Shown here: positions 1 to 8,832 of the stretch, piece by piece
How positions within the stretch are numbered: the first letter of the stretch is position 1
Layout of the letters: every line of letters begins with the position of its first letter
Assembly: GCA_964344055.1 (NCBI GenBank)
Contig: CAYFLT010000002.1
Coordinates: 62,001-126,000, forward strand
Direction: 5' to 3'
DNA: 64,000 nt
Origin: OFTM10 sp964344055
GTDB lineage: Bacteria; Actinomycetota; Acidimicrobiia; Acidimicrobiales; Aldehydirespiratoraceae
Notes under the pieces: model-generated
Databases searched by the model: none
What the model saw: the letters and a program-made list of their open reading frames with translations, nothing else
What the model was told of the DNA's origin: nothing
Program-made: the position numbers and the translations under genes

Positions 1-1058
1 AGAGCGGCGGTGGCATGGCGCTTCCGCAGCGCGGGCGGGAGCCGGAACAGCACCTTCTGTATGGGGACGGGCGGCAGTGGATGGTCGTGCTTGACGTCGC
101 CGGCGGGGACCAGTCGGTCATAGACGCGGCCGTACCAGTGCCGGTGGTCCACCCGATCGAACGCCAGCCCGAAGTGTTCGGTGACGGTCGAGAACGACTT
201 CGAGTGCAACGGGAGCCACGAGCTGTACGTGAGAGGGGTGATCGGGGAGGGGAAGTACGCGTCGGCCCGGACCCAGGTCTGCTTCCTGGGCGTCACGACA
301 ACCGGTTCGACCGGCAGGGCCGTGATGGGCCGGGACTGGAGGACCCGTAGCTCGTTCCCGTCGAAGGCCCACTCGACGTCCACCGGTTCGCCGGCGTCTC
401 GGGTGATCGAGCCGCACTCCGCGGCCACCGCGGTCGCCTGCTCGGGGGTGAGCACGGGGCCGTTCTCACCCTCGGTCTCCAGCCGAGGCTCACCGTCGAA
501 GATCCAGCGTTCCGGGCTCACGTCCCCGGCCATCAGGGCTTCGCCGAGACCTTGGACGGCCTCGATCACCATCTCGGCCGCGCCCGTGACCGGGTTGGCC
601 GTGAAGGTGACCCCGGCCGCGGTCGCCGGCACCATCTCCTGGACGATGACGGCGATCCTGTCGTCCTCGTCTCCGTGGTCGGACCGGTAGGACTCGACCG
701 AGGTGGCCCTCGCCGAGTCCCAGCAGTACTGCAGGGCCCGCAGACCGTCGTCGATGCCGGTCACGTCGAGGACGGTCTCGTACTGGCCCGCGTAGGACGC
801 ATGACCGAGGTCCTCGGCCACCGCGGAGGAGCGAAACGCCACAGGGTGCGACAGTTCGGCAAGGGCCGTCTCGAGCGCCACGCGGACGTCGGCGGGGACG
901 TTGCCGTTGGCGGCGCGGGCTGCGGCGTCGGTCGTGACGACGAATCCACCGGGTACCGAGCGTCCAGCCTCGAGAAGGCGGCCGAGTTCGTGGGCCTTGG
1001 AGCCGACCTGGGTGCGCTCGGCGGCGCCGGCTTCGTCGAGCGGGATGATGAGCTGCAT
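1..1058 (-). CDS. PEP/pyruvate-binding (PPDK N-terminal domain) protein, partial
   Basis: The gene runs off the left edge, and about 352 residues are visible. It begins MQLIIPLDEAGAAERTQVGSK and carries the PPDK N-terminal signature: the conserved Lys near residue 21, FRSSAVAEDL near residues 75-84, SYAGQYET near 89, TANPVTG near 170 and LQSRPI near 240. This ATP-grasp-like domain is known from PEP synthase, pyruvate phosphate dikinase and rifampicin phosphotransferase; it binds ATP and transfers its phosphate to a swivelling His domain, which would lie outside the window. The start at 1058 has a GGAGG eight bases upstream. An in-frame ATG at 1082 overlaps the stop of the upstream TetR gene (ATGA), so the two genes are probably cotranscribed. 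The substrate cannot be told from this half. Confidence 0.85.
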   Translation of the reverse strand, partial: MQLIIPLDEAGAAERTQVGSKAHELGRLLEAGRSVPGGFVVTTDAAARAANGNVPADVRVALETALAELSHPVAFRSSAVAEDLGHASYAGQYETVLDVTGIDDGLRALQYCWDSARATSVESYRSDHGDEDDRIAVIVQEMVPATAAGVTFTANPVTGAAEMVIEAVQGLGEALMAGDVSPERWIFDGEPRLETEGENGPVLTPEQATAVAAECGSITRDAGEPVDVEWAFDGNELRVLQSRPITALPVEPVVVTPRKQTWVRADAYFPSPITPLTYSSWLPLHSKSFSTVTEHFGLAFDRVDHRHWYGRVYDRLVPAGDVKHDHPLPPVPIQKVLFRLPPALRKRHATAA

Positions 1059-1078
1059 GGGGTGATCCTCCGGGTCGG

Positions 1079-1711
1079 TCATGCCAATCGGTCCTGTTCT
1101 TCTTCGAGGGCGGCTTCGGTCAGCGTCCGCAACGCCCAGACTGCGGCGTCGCCGGCTTCCGCGTCGCTGAGGTCCAGCGCACCATCGGTCAAGGTCATCC
1201 ACGAGACCGATCCGCCCAGGAGCCGGACCAGTCCCGCGAACTGTCGTTTGAGGACGTCGGGTCGGTCGCCGAGCCGGTTGTCGACACCCTCGACGATCCG
1301 CTGGCTACGGCGCCGGTGGTCGGGGTCGTCGAGCGCGCCGCTCAGCCGGGCGAGTACCACTGCTCGCATGAGCCGGTCGTGTTCGCCGAAGATCTGGTAG
1401 CTCTTCTTGATGCGTTGCTCGCTGCCCTGCTCGAGGATGCCGATACCGGCGACGTGGTCGGCGCCCATCCGTTGATTGACGACGTCGAGCATTCCGGCCA
1501 CCAACTCGTCGCGGTTGGCGAAGTAGCGGTAGAGGGTGCGTACGGAGATGCCGGCGGCGTCAGCCAACTGCTGCATCGTGAAACGGGGATTGACGAGTGT
1601 CAGCTCGGAGAAGGCATCGATGATCAGCTCGATCGTCTGCTCCCGTTGGCGCTGACGGAGGCCCGTCGGCGGATCCGAACTCAAGCCAGTTGATGGCACA
1701 TTCTCTGTCAT
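1079..1711 (-). CDS. TetR/AcrR family transcriptional regulator
   Basis: This is a 210-residue protein with an N-terminal TetR helix-turn-helix at about residues 40-75 (FTMQQLADAAGISVRTLYRYF) and a variable ligand-binding helical domain after it. The length is normal for the family. The start at 1711 puts the helix-turn-helix at the usual distance and lies inside a perfect inverted repeat (1706-1718), which suggests autorepression. It is divergent from the DUF385 gene and its stop overlaps a possible start of the PEP-binding gene, so it may control both. The ligand is unknown. Confidence 0.88.
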   Translation of the reverse strand: MTENVPSTGLSSDPPTGLRQRQREQTIELIIDAFSELTLVNPRFTMQQLADAAGISVRTLYRYFANRDELVAGMLDVVNQRMGADHVAGIGILEQGSEQRIKKSYQIFGEHDRLMRAVVLARLSGALDDPDHRRRSQRIVEGVDNRLGDRPDVLKRQFAGLVRLLGGSVSWMTLTDGALDLSDAEAGDAAVWALRTLTEAALEEEQDRLA

Positions 1712-1730
1712 AATGACATGAAGTGTGTCA
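1706..1730. promoter_or_regulatory. Candidate TetR operator
   Basis: A perfect 13-bp palindrome, TGTCAT-A-ATGACA (1706-1718), is followed by another inverted half-site so that TGACA and TGTCA also pair over 1714-1730. It covers the TetR start codon and lies in the divergent control region. Operator function is inferred from position and symmetry. Confidence 0.5.
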
Positions 1731-1785
1731 GAACGCAGAGCGTGATGCAAGACCCCATTCGGGACACGCTGGGTGCGCGGCGGAG

Positions 1786-1791
1786 TACGTT
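1786..1791 (+). promoter_or_regulatory. -10 box (TACGTT) for the DUF385 gene, leaderless geometry
   Basis: TACGTT fits the actinobacterial TANNNT -10 and ends seven bases before the ATG at 1799, so the mRNA would begin at or near the A of the start codon. Confidence 0.45.
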
Positions 1792-1798
1792 CTCGGTC

Positions 1799-2227
1799 AT
1801 GGCGTTGAATCCCATACTCAAGGTGGCGGGCGGTATTCATCGGGCCGTGCTGAAGCTCAGTGGCGGGCGGTTCGGTTCGACCATGGGCGGCATGCCCGTG
1901 CTGGAACTGGTGACGACCGGCCGCAAGAGCGGGCAGCCCCACTCGCTGCTCCTGACTGCGCCAGTGCGCGACGGCGACACGCTGGTGATCGTGGCGTCAC
2001 GAGGTGGCGATGACCATCACCCGCACTGGTACCTGAACCTCGAGGCCAATCCCGAAGTGACGGTCAGCCTCGACGGGGAGACGACGGCGATGATCGCCAG
2101 GATCGCCGACGCCGAGAAACGGGCCGAGCTGTGGCCCAAGGTCGTGGCCGCCTCTGACAACTACCGGAAGTACCAGGAAAAGACCGACCGCGAGATCCCG
2201 CTCGTGCTCCTCGACCCCGCGGGTTGA
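1799..2227 (+). CDS. DUF385 deazaflavin (F420)-dependent nitroreductase/quinone reductase family protein
   Basis: This 142-residue protein shows the DUF385/Ddn pattern: an N-terminal amphipathic segment (MALNPILKVAGGIHRAVLKL), then VLELVTTGRKSG, LVIVASRGGDD and HPHWYLNLEANPEVTV. The family forms a split beta-barrel that binds reduced F420 and reduces quinones, nitroimidazoles or other acceptors, often at the membrane. The ATG at 1799 is chosen because it gives the usual family N-terminus and sits seven bases after a -10 box; an earlier in-frame ATG at 1718 would add 27 atypical residues. It is divergent from a TetR gene that probably represses it. Confidence 0.85.
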   Translation: MALNPILKVAGGIHRAVLKLSGGRFGSTMGGMPVLELVTTGRKSGQPHSLLLTAPVRDGDTLVIVASRGGDDHHPHWYLNLEANPEVTVSLDGETTAMIARIADAEKRAELWPKVVAASDNYRKYQEKTDREIPLVLLDPAG

Positions 2228-2257
2228 GCGAGAAGCTCGAACTCGTTCCAGGTGCCT

Positions 2258-2294
2258 GAGTTGTTTCGGGTGCCTGGCACCAGCGAAGCAACTA
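2258..2294 (-). repeat. Stop-anchored palindromic element, copy 1
   Basis: Read on the minus strand, the element begins with the TAG stop of the methyltransferase gene and continues TTGCTTCGCTGGTGCCAGG and then CACCCGAAACAACTC. Its centre, GGTGCCTGGCACC, is a perfect palindrome. A near-identical copy (about 36 of 38 bases) lies at 59292-59330, also starting on a TAG stop. It sits between convergent genes. Confidence 0.7.
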
Positions 2295-2936
2295 GCGGGT
2301 GGCGGTGCCGACGATCTGGTGGCGGACGTGGAGACCTCGGACGCCGGAGTCGATTGCGGTGAGATCGATGCCGGAGAATCCGGCCTGCTCGAGCAGAGTC
2401 GTGGTGTCGCGGTCGACCTCGCAACCGTTGAACATCCAGCGGTGGGGTCGCTTCACCAGCCGCTGCACCCGGCGGGTCATGGTGGCGTCCGGCGCGACGA
2501 CGTGCTCGAGGAAGAAGAAGGTGCCGCCGGGCCTGAGCACCCTCATCGCCTCTGACACGACCTGGCCCGGATCGTGGACGCCGCACAGCACGAGCGTCGA
2601 CACGACGCCATCAGCCGTTTCGTCGTCCACGTCGATGCCCTCGCCTCGCAGAGTCCGGATCTCGTAGTCGACGCCGTGCTCCTCCGCCTTGGCCTGCAGC
2701 TTCGGGTGCATGTGCGGGTTGGGCTCGATGCCGATCACCTTCACCCCGTCGGCGAAGTAGCGCATGTTCGCTCCCGACCCGGGGCCGATCTCGACGATCG
2801 TCCCCGTCATCGCCCCGATGGCGGCGGTCTTGCGGTCGCCATGCTGGGCGTGGACCTGACCCGAGGACTTGTCGAGGATCCAGGCCTCGATCCTGCTCCG
2901 TCGCGGTGCCTTCTCGAAATCGAATGGTGTGCCCAT
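2292..2936 (-). CDS. Class I SAM-dependent methyltransferase
   Basis: This 214-residue protein has the class I methyltransferase order: motif I IVEIGPGSGANMRYF at about residues 46-60, an acidic residue at the end of beta-2 (VIGIEPNPHMH), a post-II segment DGVVSTLVLCGVHDP and RVLRPGGTFFFLEHV at about 135-150. It resembles phospholipid or ubiquinone/menaquinone-type methyltransferases of the UbiE class and mammalian METTL7; the acceptor is not known. ATG 2936 is preferred over an upstream start at 3029 that would lie inside the RidA gene. The upstream RidA gene ends eight bases before it, so the two are probably cotranscribed. Confidence 0.85.
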   Translation of the reverse strand: MGTPFDFEKAPRRSRIEAWILDKSSGQVHAQHGDRKTAAIGAMTGTIVEIGPGSGANMRYFADGVKVIGIEPNPHMHPKLQAKAEEHGVDYEIRTLRGEGIDVDDETADGVVSTLVLCGVHDPGQVVSEAMRVLRPGGTFFFLEHVVAPDATMTRRVQRLVKRPHRWMFNGCEVDRDTTTLLEQAGFSGIDLTAIDSGVRGLHVRHQIVGTATR

Positions 2937-2944
2937 GAGTCCCC

Positions 2945-3427
2945 CTACGAGATGACGGCTTCGGCTTCGATCTCGACGGGAATCCCCCACGGCAGCGAGG
3001 ACATTCCCACTGCCGACCGGCTGTGACATCCGACCACCGGGCCGAACACCTCGAGGATGAGGTCGGAGAACCCGTTGATCACCACCGGATGGTCACCGAA
3101 GTCGGGAGCCGCCCTCACCATTCCGAGCGCCTTCACCCATCCAGTGACCCGGTCGAGCGTGCCGAGCTCGCGTTGGAGCGAGCCGAGGATCGACAGGCCG
3201 ACGAGTCGGGCGGAGGCTGTGGCGTCTTCCACCGACACATCGGATCCGACGATGCCGAACGGGCCCGCCAGCGAGCCGTCGGCGGCTTGGGGGCCGTGGC
3301 CGGAGATGATGGCCCGATCACCCACGATGTTGACGAACGCGAACGGCAGCACCACCCCCGGTGGCAGAACCACCGGTGGCGGGAGGGTGATCCCGATTTC
3401 GTCGAGTCGGTCTTCGATGGCGCCCAT
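2945..3427 (-). CDS. RidA/YjgF-family enamine/imine deaminase
   Basis: This 160-residue protein belongs to the RidA (YjgF/YER057c/UK114) family. It carries SRSAVGMSSLPWGIPVEIEAEAV near the C-terminus, with the conserved Arg and the VEIEA strand, and ISGHGPQ in the first half. Classical RidA hydrolyses reactive 2-aminoacrylate-type enamines; this longer version is of the RidA-like subgroup found in atrazine- and amide-related clusters, whose substrates vary. A -10 box eight bases upstream of the ATG predicts a leaderless mRNA. It lies directly downstream of the M20/YgeW/carbamate kinase genes on the same strand and may serve that pathway. Confidence 0.82.
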   Translation of the reverse strand: MGAIEDRLDEIGITLPPPVVLPPGVVLPFAFVNIVGDRAIISGHGPQAADGSLAGPFGIVGSDVSVEDATASARLVGLSILGSLQRELGTLDRVTGWVKALGMVRAAPDFGDHPVVINGFSDLILEVFGPVVGCHSRSAVGMSSLPWGIPVEIEAEAVIS

Positions 3428-3435
3428 GGCGGGCG

Positions 3436-3441
3436 ACGTTA
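3436..3441 (-). promoter_or_regulatory. -10 box (TAACGT) for the RidA-family gene
   Basis: On the minus strand GGCTAACGTCGCC places TAACGT eight bases before the ATG at 3427, which is leaderless geometry. It gives the RidA and methyltransferase genes a start separate from the M20 operon. Confidence 0.45.
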
Positions 3442-3451
3442 GCCCTCGCGG

Positions 3452-5011
3452 TCAGTCGCGGGTAGCGGCGGCGTAGGCCCCGGGGAACCGGGCCATGAAG
3501 GCAATGGCGAGGCGCAGCTCCCTCTGGTCGACGCACTCTCCGACCTTGTGGGTGTTCTGCTCGATTCCGGCGCCGAACCCGAACATGGCCGGGTGGGTGA
3601 ACTTGCCGGCCTCGACCCATCGCTTCTCCATCGGCACGCTGATCGCGTCGTCGTCGGCCGGGATGGGGAAGCCCACACCGTCGGTCGAGAAGATCCAGCG
3701 GTCGACGCGTGCGCCCTTGCGGAGGCCGCCGTCGTCACTCGACGGGTTGGTGATGTTGGGTGCAACCACCCGTTCGTAGACGTCGGCGGCGGTCTGGATG
3801 GCCGGGTGCTCCTCGGGTGTTGCCCAACCCATGTAGATCTGGGCGTTGCCGAGCACGTAGCCGCGCCAGGACGGTTCGTCGTAGGTGGGGACGGCGACGT
3901 CGACGGTGAGGCCCGCATCGCGGGCAGCCCGTACGCCGTCGAGCGCCTCGATGTCGGCGACGGCCTGATCCGGCGTCTCGCCGACGGTGAGCCGGCGATC
4001 GAAGCGGAACGTGAATCGATCCGGGACGGCGCAGTCGCTCGGTGTGTCGAGCGACGCCCACGACGCGGTGCGGGTGCCGTGACCCAGGAACGGATCGTCG
4101 AGGAAGCCGTCGCGCTCGTCGTAGCGTCGAGCCGCCTCGGCGATGATCGCGCCGCCGTATTCCAGCGGGTTCAAGCCCTCCCAGGGCATCGATCCATGAC
4201 AGGACCGACCCGTCACGGTGGCCTCGATCTGCATCCTGCCCCGCTGGCCGCGGTAGATCCCGAGTGCACCCTTGTGGGCATCGCCGGTGCCCTCGGTGAG
4301 GATCACGACGTCGGGGATCAGCTCCGGTCCCGCCCCGGGCAGCACCTCCCGCATGAGATACATCGGCCCGGCGCCGTCGTTGTCCTCCTCGCAGGCGGTG
4401 GCGTAGGCGCGCACGATCACCCCGTGCAGGGCCCCCTCCGGCGCGAGCTCGAGGGCGATCTTCGTGCCGATCACCTGGGAGACCACACCGCTCAGCTGAT
4501 CGGCGGAACCCCGTCCGAAGATCAGGTTGTCCCACTCGTCGTCGGGCGGCAGATGACCGAGCTCGCTGCGGAGGAACTCCCGATCGATGCGTTCCCCGTC
4601 GACCATGCCGTCGTAGGCGTCGATCCCCCCGAGCTTCTCCTGCCAGGTCGAGCGAAGTGCCTTCACCGTGTCGCTGTGACCGTCGAAGTACACGACCCGC
4701 TTGTCGATCGGCTCGATGCCGTCGTCGGGGTCGCTGACCGTCCAGACGAGGCTCCCGAAATCGTCGAACCACACGTCGTCGGCTGACCGGACGGCACCGA
4801 TGTCGACGATGACCCGCTTGAGGTACTCGAGCCTCGGGCCTTCGTGGTTGCTCAGGCCGCAACTCGGATCGCCGCCCTCGAGCACCGGTCGGTCGACATA
4901 GTCGGCCGGGATGCGTATGCACTCGCGCAGGATCTCGGCGGCGAGCGGGAGGTATTCGGTGGCCAGCTCGGCCACCCGGGCGTCGAGCTGAGCATTCGGG
5001 GAGTCGGTCAT
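3452..5011 (-). CDS. M20-family metallohydrolase, YgeY-like
   Basis: This 519-residue M20 peptidase/deacylase has zinc-ligand motifs FDGHSDTV (about residue 110), FGRGSADQLSGV (about 167) and ATACEEDNDG (about 205), where the paired Glu supplies the catalytic base, and an alpha/beta dimerisation domain in the middle (GRSCHGSMPWEG). M20 enzymes hydrolyse C-N bonds of acylated amino acids, dipeptides or ureido compounds. Its neighbours are a YgeW-like carbamoyltransferase and a carbamate kinase, the same association as E. coli ygeY-ygeW-yqeA, so it probably releases or prepares the carbamoyl-bearing substrate. Only 4 bases separate it from the upstream gene. It is longer than E. coli YgeY (about 400 residues). 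Confidence 0.8.
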   Translation of the reverse strand: MTDSPNAQLDARVAELATEYLPLAAEILRECIRIPADYVDRPVLEGGDPSCGLSNHEGPRLEYLKRVIVDIGAVRSADDVWFDDFGSLVWTVSDPDDGIEPIDKRVVYFDGHSDTVKALRSTWQEKLGGIDAYDGMVDGERIDREFLRSELGHLPPDDEWDNLIFGRGSADQLSGVVSQVIGTKIALELAPEGALHGVIVRAYATACEEDNDGAGPMYLMREVLPGAGPELIPDVVILTEGTGDAHKGALGIYRGQRGRMQIEATVTGRSCHGSMPWEGLNPLEYGGAIIAEAARRYDERDGFLDDPFLGHGTRTASWASLDTPSDCAVPDRFTFRFDRRLTVGETPDQAVADIEALDGVRAARDAGLTVDVAVPTYDEPSWRGYVLGNAQIYMGWATPEEHPAIQTAADVYERVVAPNITNPSSDDGGLRKGARVDRWIFSTDGVGFPIPADDDAISVPMEKRWVEAGKFTHPAMFGFGAGIEQNTHKVGECVDQRELRLAIAFMARFPGAYAAATRD

Positions 5012-5015
5012 CGGG

Positions 5016-6185
5016 TCAGCTCCTGTTCTCGGTGGGGATCGGCCCAGCGGCGAGTGACGCGATCGCGGCGGCGAGGTCCGGAACCTTGCCTGCCGCGATG
5101 AGGGCCATCACCACGTAGACCTTCCAGTTGGCCTGGCGGGCGACGTTGACCTTGTGGAGGTCCATCACCCCTGGGGTGACTTCGGCGCCGATGTCGGCGG
5201 GGAGGCAGTGCATGTAGAGGGCGTCGCCTCCGGCGGTGAGGCCCATCCGGCGTTCGTCGCAGATCCAGTCGGTGTGTTCGGCGTTGCGGGCCAGAGCGCG
5301 GGCTTCGATTTCCGCCATCGCCCCGGCATCGCCGGCGGCGTTTGCATCCACCCGCTCGAGCATCAGGTCGTAGGCCCCCCAGCTCTTCGGGTAGACGATG
5401 TCGGCGTCCGCGAAGGCGGCGTCCATGTCGTCCACCACCCGGAATGAACCACCTCCCGCGGCGTTGCGCTCCGCGGCCGCCATGGTCTCCTCGGTGAGCC
5501 GGTAGCCGGGCGGGTGGGCGAGGGTGACGTCCGCGCCGAACCGAGTGAGCAGGGTGATGATTCCCTGCGGGACCGAGAGGGGCTTCGCGTAGGAGGGCGA
5601 ATAGGCCCAGGTCATCGCGATTTTCCGACCGGTGATCTCGCCGCCGAAGTAGTCCTCCATCCACATGAGGTCGGCCATCGTCTGGGTGGGATGGTCGATG
5701 TCGCACTGGAGGTTCACGACCGGCACCCGGCGCGGGTCGCCGGTGGCGGCGAGGTAGTCGTCGATGCCGGTCTTGACGTCGCGGATGAAGCTGTTGCCTT
5801 CGCCGAGTATCAGGTCATGACGGATGCCCATGGCGTGGGAGTTCATGCCGAGCATCGCGCCGGTCTCGACGGCGGTCTCGCCGTGCGACACCTGGGTCGA
5901 CGAGCCGTCGACGATGACGGGCCGCATGCCGAGCCGGCTGGACGCGCCGGCCCATGCGCTCTTGGTCCGGGTGGACTGGTCGAAGAACACCGCCCAGGCC
6001 AGCTCGTCGGGACACAGCGGTGTGCGAACCCCGGCTCGATCGAGTTCGGCCAGGGTGCGGGCGACGAGGCGGATCGTGTCGAGATCGGCCACCGGCCATT
6101 CCTGGGTGGTGAGCAGGCTCTGGCCGAACACGGCCTTGAGCCGGTCCGGGTCGAGGGCTTCCAGTTGCTCCAGCGCGTTCGTCAC
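5016..6185 (-). CDS. ygeW: Knotted carbamoyltransferase, YgeW-like
   Basis: This 389-residue protein is an aspartate/ornithine carbamoyltransferase homologue with the carbamoyl-phosphate loop FFDQSTRTKSAW (about residue 70), the CDIDHPTQTMADL motif (about 165) and YMHCLPADIG (about 325). The DIDHPTQ and DxSTRT variants and the length match the YgeW group of 'unknown transcarbamylases', which form knotted trimers and whose natural substrate is not settled. The GTG at 6185 overlaps the carbamate kinase stop (GTGA), indicating translational coupling. In the catabolic direction it would make carbamoyl phosphate for the kinase. Gene symbol by family resemblance. Confidence 0.85.
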   Translation of the reverse strand: MTNALEQLEALDPDRLKAVFGQSLLTTQEWPVADLDTIRLVARTLAELDRAGVRTPLCPDELAWAVFFDQSTRTKSAWAGASSRLGMRPVIVDGSSTQVSHGETAVETGAMLGMNSHAMGIRHDLILGEGNSFIRDVKTGIDDYLAATGDPRRVPVVNLQCDIDHPTQTMADLMWMEDYFGGEITGRKIAMTWAYSPSYAKPLSVPQGIITLLTRFGADVTLAHPPGYRLTEETMAAAERNAAGGGSFRVVDDMDAAFADADIVYPKSWGAYDLMLERVDANAAGDAGAMAEIEARALARNAEHTDWICDERRMGLTAGGDALYMHCLPADIGAEVTPGVMDLHKVNVARQANWKVYVVMALIAAGKVPDLAAAIASLAAGPIPTENRS

Positions 6186-7135
6186 GTCGGGGTCTCCTCT
6201 CTCACGCCCTGTCGGGTGATGTGGGTGCCGGCCTCGCCGTCGATGGCTTCGACGAGTTGTTCGGGCAGGCAGATGATCACTTCGCCGTCGACGGCCTCGA
6301 GATAGTCGATGGCCGCCTCGATCTTCGGGCCCATGCTCCCGGCGGCGAACTGGTCGGCGGCCGCCAGCTCCCGGGCCTCTACGAGTGACAGGTTGGGTCG
6401 GGCGATCGGTTGGTCCGAGTAGAAGTCCTCGTAGACGTGGTCGACGCTGGTGGTGATCACGAACCGGGGTGCGCCGAGCTTCACCGCCAGCACCATGCTC
6501 ACCCGGTCCTTGTCGATCACCGCCTCCTGCCCGATGATGCGGCCGTCCTCGGATCGGCTGACGGGAATGCCGCCGCCGCCGCAGCAGATCACGGTGATGC
6601 CGAGGTCGACGAGCTGTTGGATGGTGGTGAGCTGGACGATGCGTTGTGGAACCGGTGAGGCGACGACCCGCCGGGCGCCCCGCTTCGGGTCGACCATCAT
6701 GGTCCAACCCCGCTCGGCCGCGAGCGTGTCGGCCTCGGACGGATCGTGGAACGACCCGATCGGCTTGTTCGGGTGCTCGAAGGCCGGATCGTGGGGGTCG
6801 ACCTCGACCTCGGTCACGATCGTCACCACCCGACCGTCTTGTCCCCGCTCCCGCAGCTCGGCCCGCAACGAGCGTTCGATCATGTAGCCCATCGCGCCCT
6901 GACAATCGGCCACCAGAGAGTCGAGGGGGACCTCGGGCAGTTCGTCTCGGGCGAGCTCGGATCGCAGCTGCATGAATCCGACCTGGGGGCCGTTGCCGTG
7001 GGTCAGGACGAGGTGGTCTCCTCGTTCGAGCAGGTCGGCGATCGGGACCATCGCGTCGCGGGTCACGGCGAACTGGTTCGCCACCGTCGGCGCCAAGTCG
7101 GGCGCGAGCAGGGAGTGACCACCGATGGCGATCAC
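6182..7135 (-). CDS. arcC: Carbamate kinase
   Basis: This protein of about 317 residues has carbamate kinase hallmarks: IAIGGHSLL at the N-terminus, DHLVLTHGNGPQVGFMQL (about residues 40-57), VICCGGGGIPV (about 200) and a C-terminal MGPKIEAAIDYLE. The enzyme transfers phosphate between carbamoyl phosphate and ADP, giving ATP, CO2 and ammonia. GTG at 7135 is the only start close to the first beta strand; the N-terminus is therefore a few residues shorter than usual and could be mis-set. The GTGA overlap with the YgeW-like gene supports a shared pathway (compare E. coli YqeA). The usual GGN of the first loop is GGH here. Confidence 0.88.
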   Translation of the reverse strand: MIAIGGHSLLAPDLAPTVANQFAVTRDAMVPIADLLERGDHLVLTHGNGPQVGFMQLRSELARDELPEVPLDSLVADCQGAMGYMIERSLRAELRERGQDGRVVTIVTEVEVDPHDPAFEHPNKPIGSFHDPSEADTLAAERGWTMMVDPKRGARRVVASPVPQRIVQLTTIQQLVDLGITVICCGGGGIPVSRSEDGRIIGQEAVIDKDRVSMVLAVKLGAPRFVITTSVDHVYEDFYSDQPIARPNLSLVEARELAAADQFAAGSMGPKIEAAIDYLEAVDGEVIICLPEQLVEAIDGEAGTHITRQGVREETPT

Positions 7136-7226
7136 GTACCCACCCTGCGCCCCACCCGGAACGGAGTCCAGTGATGAAGGTCCTGCGTTGCGCTTGGGGG
7201 TCGGATCCCCGCTGCTTCTCGCCCGG

Positions 7227-8729
<1,503 letters not shown>

Positions 8730-8832
8730 CAGGCCCCCTCCGGATCGCAGTGATCATGCTCCACGGCGCGGGCTGAATCTACGGCCCGGCGGGCAAACGC
8801 TCCAGCGGGTGCCGTGCGGAGGCGAGCGGCGC

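Noticed and set aside
3548..4786. Long plus-strand open frame opposite the M20 hydrolase
   Set aside because: It is an antisense shadow caused by high GC in third positions; its translation has no domain pattern, while the minus strand has clear M20 motifs.
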